This document shows positions 59,600 to 64,000 of a stretch of 64,000 nt of DNA, piece by piece. How positions within the stretch are numbered: the stretch's first letter is position 1; each line of letters begins with the position of its first letter. The notes below the pieces were generated by a model. The model searched no databases. It had not been told where the DNA came from and saw only the letters and a program-made list of their open reading frames with translations. Source of the DNA: Bradyrhizobium sp. JYMT SZCCT0428 (GTDB lineage: Bacteria > Pseudomonadota > Alphaproteobacteria > Rhizobiales > Xanthobacteraceae); contig NZ_JAFCLS010000015.1 in assembly GCF_018131075.1 (NCBI RefSeq), positions 1-64,000 on the forward strand, given 5' to 3'. The translations under genes and the position numbers were made by a program.

Positions 59600-60426
59600 C
59601 AGGAGGCCTCCGCCGCTAGCGAAGACTGCGCGTAACCCTTCATCACTTCATCCTTCAGCACGCTCCAGATTTCCCGGTGCAGCTCGTGGAACTGCTTTTC
59701 CATCCGCACTTCCGAGATGTCGCGCGGGCGCGGCAGGGCCACCTTCCAGTCGCCGATGATGCGCGCGCCGGGTCCCGCCGACATGATCACCACGCGGTCG
59801 GCCAGCGCGATCGCCTCTTCGAGATCGTGGGTCACGAACAGCACCGCCTTGCGGTCGGCGGTCCATAGTTCCAGCAACAGATTGCCCATGATCTGGCGGG
59901 TTTGGGCATCGAGCGGCCCGAACGGCTCATCCATCAGCAGGATCTTGGGATCGCGGATCAGCACCTGCGCGAGCCCAACGCGCTTGCGCTGCCCGCCGGA
60001 CAGCATATGCGGATAGCGGTTGCCGAACGCGCCGAGCCCGACCGACGTCAACCAGCCCTGCGCGCGCTCCAGCGCCATCGCCCGCGGCGCGCCCTTGATC
60101 TCGAGGCCAATGGCGACATTGTCGATCGCGGTCTTCCAGGGAAACAGCGCGTCAGCCTGAAACAGATAGCCGGCGTCCCGATTGAGCCCGGTAAGCGGCT
60201 GGTCGAAAATCCGCACCGCGCCCGCGGCCGGCTTCAACAGGCCGGCGGCGACGTTGAGCAGCGTCGATTTCCCGCATCCGGTGGGCCCCACGATGGCGAC
60301 GAATTCACCATGGGCGACCGAAAGGCTGGCGCGCTCCACGGCCGTATAGACGCGATCCCCGGCAACGCGAAAGGCCACCGTCGCATTGTCGAGCGCGACC
60401 GCCACAGGTTCTGCGGTATCCGCCAT
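59599..60426 (-). CDS. ABC transporter ATPase (SsuB/TauB-like)
   Basis: A 275-residue ATPase: Walker A GPTGCGKS, 'GYLFQADALFPWKTAIDNVAIGLE', signature 'LSGGQRKRVGLAQVLI', Walker B 'ILLMDEPFGPLD' and the H-loop 'LFVTHDLEEAIALADRV'. All motifs are intact. It precedes and overlaps the permease gene; the amidohydrolase gene ends 78 bases upstream on the same strand. Confidence 0.9.
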   Translation of the reverse strand: MADTAEPVAVALDNATVAFRVAGDRVYTAVERASLSVAHGEFVAIVGPTGCGKSTLLNVAAGLLKPAAGAVRIFDQPLTGLNRDAGYLFQADALFPWKTAIDNVAIGLEIKGAPRAMALERAQGWLTSVGLGAFGNRYPHMLSGGQRKRVGLAQVLIRDPKILLMDEPFGPLDAQTRQIMGNLLLELWTADRKAVLFVTHDLEEAIALADRVVIMSAGPGARIIGDWKVALPRPRDISEVRMEKQFHELHREIWSVLKDEVMKGYAQSSLAAEAS

Positions 60427-60504
60427 GCTTCCCCCAAAATATCCGGATGGATGCCTTAGCGGGTACCGACGACAAGTTCAACGCGGCGTCATGACGTGGC
60501 CCAG

Positions 60505-62139
60505 CTATGCTTGGCCATGCACGAGCCTGCCCTCGAACCAGGTCGAGAGAACTTTGGTATGCGAAAGGCGATCATGCCCGACCTCAAACAGATTCTTTTC
60601 CAGCATCGCCTTCGTGGGATTGCGCGTGTAAATCTCGATGGCGGTGGGCAGATCGATGGCCTGTTCGGCCCATAGCGCCCCCGGATAGCCTCCCTTGGGG
60701 TTGCGTCGCGTCACCATTCCCTCGAGACCGAACCAGGGATCGGGCAGGCCGATGACCGGCCAATCCGAGCCGCCAGCCATCAATGCACCAGCCGCATGCA
60801 GGTCGCGGTTCGGCCAATAGCGCTCGGCGCGCTCGCCGATCACGGCCTGGTTCGCGACCGTGATGGCGCAAGGAAACCAGATCGCCGGGCACAGATCCGC
60901 GACGACATTGAGTTCCCTAAAGCGAGGGATGTCGGCCGGATCGATAAAGCTCGCATGCGCGATGTGATGCATGGGGCCGTCGGGCCCGCGCAGCCGGCGC
61001 ACGATCTCCACGGCATCGAGGATATCGCGCACAGCGGCATCGCCCGCGCAGTGGACCTTGACGCCAAGGCCCATCGTCTCGGCCCTGACAATCCAGTGCA
61101 CAACGTCCGGAAGCCGCAGAAACGACTGGCAGACAACGGCATGCCCGGTTTCGTCCGGCTTGTAGGCCTCGAGCATGGCCGCGGTTCGCGTCATCGGCAC
61201 GCCGTCCATGAACAGTTTGATAAAGTCTGGTCGGACATGGGTTGTCCGGAACTCCTCACGCCTTGCAATGAGTGCCTCACCGAACAGCTCGGTGCCAGTA
61301 AGGGTATTGAACACCGGCAGCGAGCCGACGCACCAGGCGTTGAGTTCGCCGCGCTTGTCCAGATCGGTCAGCGCCTGCAGCATGGGCAAGGTGGTGTTGG
61401 CATCCTGGTAAGCGGTGACACCGTACGAATTCAGAATCTCGACAGCGCGCTGCGTCGAGGCAATATCGCGCTGCAGTGGATCGTTCACAGACTTGACGGC
61501 GGCCTGCTCGGCGAGCGCCGAAGCCTTTTCCAGAAGTAGCCCAACCGGCGCGCCGCTCGATCGATCGCGCACGATATGCCCGAGCTCCGGGTCCGGCGTT
61601 GCCGCGGTGACGTGCATCAGTTCCAGCGCCTTGCTGTTCACCCACCTGTTGTGAAGGCTATCGTCGCGCAACATGACGGGATGGCCCAGGCTGACCGCAT
61701 CCAGCGCAGCCTTGGCCTCCACGGTCCCAAGCCGCGCGATCAGTTCGCTGCTCCAGATGCCGCCGCAAATCCATTCGCCGGCAGGCGTTTGGGATGCGCG
61801 CGCCTTCACCCGCGCCAGGATTTCGTCAAAGGAGATGCTCGCCTGGAAGGAGAGTTCGAACAAGTCGAGCTGCCCGCCCCGCGTATGGTGATTGTGGACG
61901 TCGCCGAGGCCGGGCATCATCATGCGGCCCTTCAGATCGACAATCCTGGTTTGCGGACCCTGCCAATCTCTTGCACCCTTGGCAGAGCCGACGAACACGA
62001 TTTTTCCGTGCCTGACAGCGACTGCTTCCGCCCACGGCAGTCGTGCATCGACCGTGTAGACCTTCCCGTTCTCGAAAATCAGGTCGGCTGGATTTGCAGT
62101 GGGAGAACCGGGGGTTTGAGCGGAACGCATTTCAGTCAT
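60505..62139 (-). CDS. YtcJ-type amidohydrolase
   Basis: A 544-residue metal-dependent amidohydrolase. Start 'PADLIFENGKVYTVDARLPWAEAVAVRHGKIVFVG' (beta-sandwich), metal site 'LGDVHNHHTRGGQ', then 'HCAGDAAVRDILDAVE', 'GPMHHIAHASFIDPADIPRF' and 'AGGSDWPVIGLPDPW' (catalytic Asp). Near the end it goes from 'IYTRNPTKAM' directly to 'LEKNLFEVG', skipping the ~20-residue GxxxxGKxAD-type strand expected in this family. It hydrolyses an N-acyl or cyclic amide of unknown identity. Upstream of the ABC transporter genes on the same strand and divergent from an HxlR regulator. Confidence 0.8.
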   Translation of the reverse strand: MTEMRSAQTPGSPTANPADLIFENGKVYTVDARLPWAEAVAVRHGKIVFVGSAKGARDWQGPQTRIVDLKGRMMMPGLGDVHNHHTRGGQLDLFELSFQASISFDEILARVKARASQTPAGEWICGGIWSSELIARLGTVEAKAALDAVSLGHPVMLRDDSLHNRWVNSKALELMHVTAATPDPELGHIVRDRSSGAPVGLLLEKASALAEQAAVKSVNDPLQRDIASTQRAVEILNSYGVTAYQDANTTLPMLQALTDLDKRGELNAWCVGSLPVFNTLTGTELFGEALIARREEFRTTHVRPDFIKLFMDGVPMTRTAAMLEAYKPDETGHAVVCQSFLRLPDVVHWIVRAETMGLGVKVHCAGDAAVRDILDAVEIVRRLRGPDGPMHHIAHASFIDPADIPRFRELNVVADLCPAIWFPCAITVANQAVIGERAERYWPNRDLHAAGALMAGGSDWPVIGLPDPWFGLEGMVTRRNPKGGYPGALWAEQAIDLPTAIEIYTRNPTKAMLEKNLFEVGHDRLSHTKVLSTWFEGRLVHGQA

Positions 62140-62173
62140 AAATGAATGCCTGGTTTCGGATTTGGGATCATGC

Positions 62174-62203
62174 CGGGAAATTCATCGATTACCTACTTTC
62201 CCG
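62174..62203. promoter_or_regulatory. Candidate operator (inverted repeat) between amidohydrolase and HxlR
   Basis: CGGGAAA (62174-62180) and TTTCCCG (62197-62203) form a 7-bp inverted repeat in the 128-base gap between divergent genes. Plausible site for the HxlR regulator; weak evidence. Confidence 0.3.
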
Positions 62204-62267
62204 CAACAATGCTTCCACGCCGATCACTGCCAAGCCAGACACATAAATTTCTGACCAGGAAATCGCC

Positions 62268-62672
62268 ATGACCTACAATCGCAAGCGCCCCGCACTGGAT
62301 GATTGCCCGGTCGAGGCCGTGCTTGCGATCGTTTCCGGTAAATGGAAGGTTCGGGTGCTCTATCTGCTGTCTCTCGACGACCTCACATTCAGTGAGGTCA
62401 GATACTCCGTCGGAGACGTCAGCCAGCAGGTTTTGTCTTCCGTACTGAAGGAACTGATCGGGAATGGCGCAGTTCGCCGTTCCGGGACCGTCTCACCCAG
62501 GCAGATCCGCTACGGCCTGACGGCAAAAGGACGGGAACTCGTAGCTCTGTTGATGCCGTTGGCGGAATGGGGAAGCAAGCTACTTAGCCAGAGCGGCGCC
62601 AACTGGAAGCCGCCGGAGATTCAGCGAAGGCCGCAGTGCGAAGATCGCCGGCTGGGGGCGTTTCCGGGCTGA
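62268..62672 (+). CDS. HxlR-family transcriptional regulator
   Basis: A 134-residue winged-helix regulator. The family block 'CPVEAVLAIVSGKWKVRVLYLLSLDDLTFSEVRYSVGDVSQQVLSSVLKELI' (long; residues 13-64) includes the Cys near the N-terminus that some members use for sensing electrophiles. It continues 'GAVRRSGTVSPRQIRYGLTAKGRELV'. It is divergent from the amidohydrolase/ABC operon and probably regulates it. Confidence 0.88.
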   Translation: MTYNRKRPALDDCPVEAVLAIVSGKWKVRVLYLLSLDDLTFSEVRYSVGDVSQQVLSSVLKELIGNGAVRRSGTVSPRQIRYGLTAKGRELVALLMPLAEWGSKLLSQSGANWKPPEIQRRPQCEDRRLGAFPG

Positions 62673-62701
62673 GCCTGTCGATCTCACCGAATTGCCACAC
62701 G

Positions 62702-62888
62702 CTCAAGATTACCTGCTTTCAGCTGACTATCGTCGGCGGCTCCGGCTCGGGCGTGCAATATCGACCCGATTGGGTTGCGGCGGCAGATCGGCTATGTATT
62801 CCAGAGCGGCGAGCTGTTTCCGCATCTTTCCGTCGTCGCGGACAGGGATTTGCCTAGCGACAGGCCCATCGTAACGCGACGAATTTAG
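62702..62888 (+). pseudogene. Remnant of an OpuCA/ProV-type ABC ATPase gene
   Basis: Two pieces in different frames. In one frame 62702-62752 gives 'LKITCFQLTIVGGSGSG', ending as a broken Walker A (GGSGSG without the Lys-Thr). In another, 62757-62888 gives 'NIDPIGLRRQIGYVFQSGEL' and then 'FPHLSVV', the Q-loop region of osmoprotectant-type ATPases (dPxxLRRxIGYVxQ..LFPHxTV), before decaying to a stop. The middle of the gene is deleted. No start or C-terminal part (signature, Walker B) is left. Confidence 0.7.
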
Positions 62889-62929
62889 GTATTTATTGGT
62901 TTGTTCGGAATTCATACCGGAGACGTTCA

Positions 62930-64000
62930 ATGAAGCGGGGGTTTCACCTCGTCGGATCGGCGGTACTGCTGGTCATCACGTGGGCCGTGATCTTTGAGAT
63001 TGGGTTTCGGCTGCAGCAATATTTCGGTCCCCTGTACGATCTCGAAATGGCCAGCGTCAATTTGAACTGGCAATCCGACGTGGTGAACCATCAGCCCACA
63101 CCGCAAGACCAGAATCTGTGCATCTACGGCGATTCGACCGGCTTCAGCTACAAGCGATCGTTTGACGCGAACGGCATCAGGATCACCGACGATACGGCAC
63201 AGCAGGCCGAGTGCGAAAACCCGGTTTCGGTCCTGTTCCTCGGCGATTCCTTTATGGAAGGCTACGACGACAAGAACACGCTGCCGTATCACGTTGCAAA
63301 ATACTTCAAGACAGAGCGCGGTACCTGCCTGAAGACCTACAATGCGGGATATACCTCGTATTCCCCGGCCATCTTCGTGCCGCAGGCCAAGAAGCTGCTG
63401 CCGGTGCTGCGTCCCGACTATATCGTGGTCGACGTGGACGAAACCGATCTGTACGACGACTTTGCCCGATACCGCGGGCTGATTGTCCGCAACGAACGCG
63501 GACAAAATGTCGGCGTCAAGGCTTCACCCATTGGACGCGAATGCAGCCTCGGCCTGATGGAAGCCCGCAAACATCCCTTGTACCTCATGCGCTTTGCGGC
63601 AAGGCTTTGGCACTCCTTTGTCCATATGCCAGCGGTGGTTGAGAAGAACCGATCGGACTTCACCCTGTTTTCCTATTCGCAGGACCAGGACGCCGATCTC
63701 GAACGGAAATATGGACAGCCGCTCGCAAGTTTCAGGAACAATCTGCTGGAGCTGGCTGAGGTGCTGAAGGATTACACTGGGGATGGCAGCCGCGTGCTGT
63801 TCATCTCTCATCCGCATCTCCAGCACCTCAAACCCGACGCCAACGGCCTCCTGTGGAACAATCTCGTCAGCTCTTCGGTACAAAAGATTTGCGTCACCAA
63901 CAGCTTTCTTTTCTTCAACGCCACCGAGGCACTGAAGAAGCGGTCCGGATCGCGCCCCGAGCGCTTCTATTGGGGAGGCAACGATATGCACTTTAGCCAT
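62930..64000 (+). CDS. SGNH/GDSL hydrolase-like protein (truncated by window end)
   Basis: Open from ATG 62930 to the window end, 357 codons without stop. GGAGA precedes the ATG. The N-terminus is one membrane helix ('FHLVGSAVLLVITWAVIFEIGF'), then 'CIYGDSTGFSYKRSFDANGIRITDD', 'VLFLGDSFMEGYDDKNTLPYHVAKYF' (GDS, block I) and 'YNAGYTSYSPAIFVPQ'. It ends at 'YWGGNDMHFSH', which looks like the catalytic D-x-x-H region. Such membrane-anchored SGNH proteins often acylate or deacylate polysaccharides. Substrate unknown. Confidence 0.8.
   Translation, partial: MKRGFHLVGSAVLLVITWAVIFEIGFRLQQYFGPLYDLEMASVNLNWQSDVVNHQPTPQDQNLCIYGDSTGFSYKRSFDANGIRITDDTAQQAECENPVSVLFLGDSFMEGYDDKNTLPYHVAKYFKTERGTCLKTYNAGYTSYSPAIFVPQAKKLLPVLRPDYIVVDVDETDLYDDFARYRGLIVRNERGQNVGVKASPIGRECSLGLMEARKHPLYLMRFAARLWHSFVHMPAVVEKNRSDFTLFSYSQDQDADLERKYGQPLASFRNNLLELAEVLKDYTGDGSRVLFISHPHLQHLKPDANGLLWNNLVSSSVQKICVTNSFLFFNATEALKKRSGSRPERFYWGGNDMHFSH

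Overview
The window looks like chromosomal DNA of an alphaproteobacterium of the Bradyrhizobium group. Reasons: high GC, Rhizobiales-type gene content (glgCA, liv transporter, EmrAB, host-attachment protein, many LuxR/IclR/GntR/MarR/HxlR regulators), and several interspersed palindromic repeat families that I recognise from Bradyrhizobiaceae genomes. No rRNA, complete tRNA, CRISPR array, IS element or phage is visible. The assignment rests on reading only; no database search was run.

Layout. 1-800: large intergenic repeats. 0.8-8.8 kb: small envelope and hypothetical genes (methyltransferase, TauE/SafE transporter, host-attachment protein, SnoaL-like protein, a double-glycine-leader peptide, a PhaC-like hydrolase). 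8.8-15.3 kb: a type I secretion locus, with a LuxR regulator whose receiver domain is degenerate, an HlyD adaptor, an ABC exporter and two Gly/Asn-rich repeat proteins that are the likely cargo. 15.6-17.5 kb: small proteins and a luciferase-like monooxygenase. 17.7-20.5 kb: glycogen genes glgC-glgA with overlapping ends. 21-24.3 kb: an IclR-controlled catabolic-looking cluster. 24.5-27.9 kb: a very large cyclase/ATPase/TPR signalling protein. 28-32 kb: an ATP-grasp enzyme, an LTA-synthase-like membrane protein and a Lys-rich protein. 32-40 kb: methyltransferase, diguanylate cyclase, PLP sulfur enzyme, PQQ-type dehydrogenase and a DUF808 membrane protein. 40.4-44.7 kb: two more double-glycine-leader peptides flanking a MarR-EmrA/EmrB efflux set. 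44.8-46.7 kb: leuA with an apparent leucine-rich leader peptide and a nested hairpin. 47-48 kb: MgtC-like and small proteins. 48.1-54.8 kb: a compact branched-chain-amino-acid-type ABC transporter operon that ends in a translationally coupled polyphosphate kinase 2, with a divergent FadR/GntR regulator. 54.8-62.7 kb: NUDIX, a NitT/TauT-type binding protein, cupin, MFS, an ABC permease/ATPase operon with a YtcJ-type amidohydrolase, and a divergent HxlR regulator. 62.7-64 kb: a decayed ABC ATPase and an SGNH-hydrolase-like gene cut by the window end.

Most interesting: (i) the type I secretion locus with paired Gly/Asn-repeat proteins, an exporter with an abnormal ABC signature, and a pseudo-receiver regulator; (ii) three dispersed bacteriocin-type double-glycine leader peptides with no C39-peptidase exporter in the window; (iii) the leuA leader peptide; (iv) coupling of a PPK2 kinase to a liv transporter; (v) two likely frameshifts and one decayed ABC gene; (vi) interspersed repeats that supply the stop codons of neighbouring genes.
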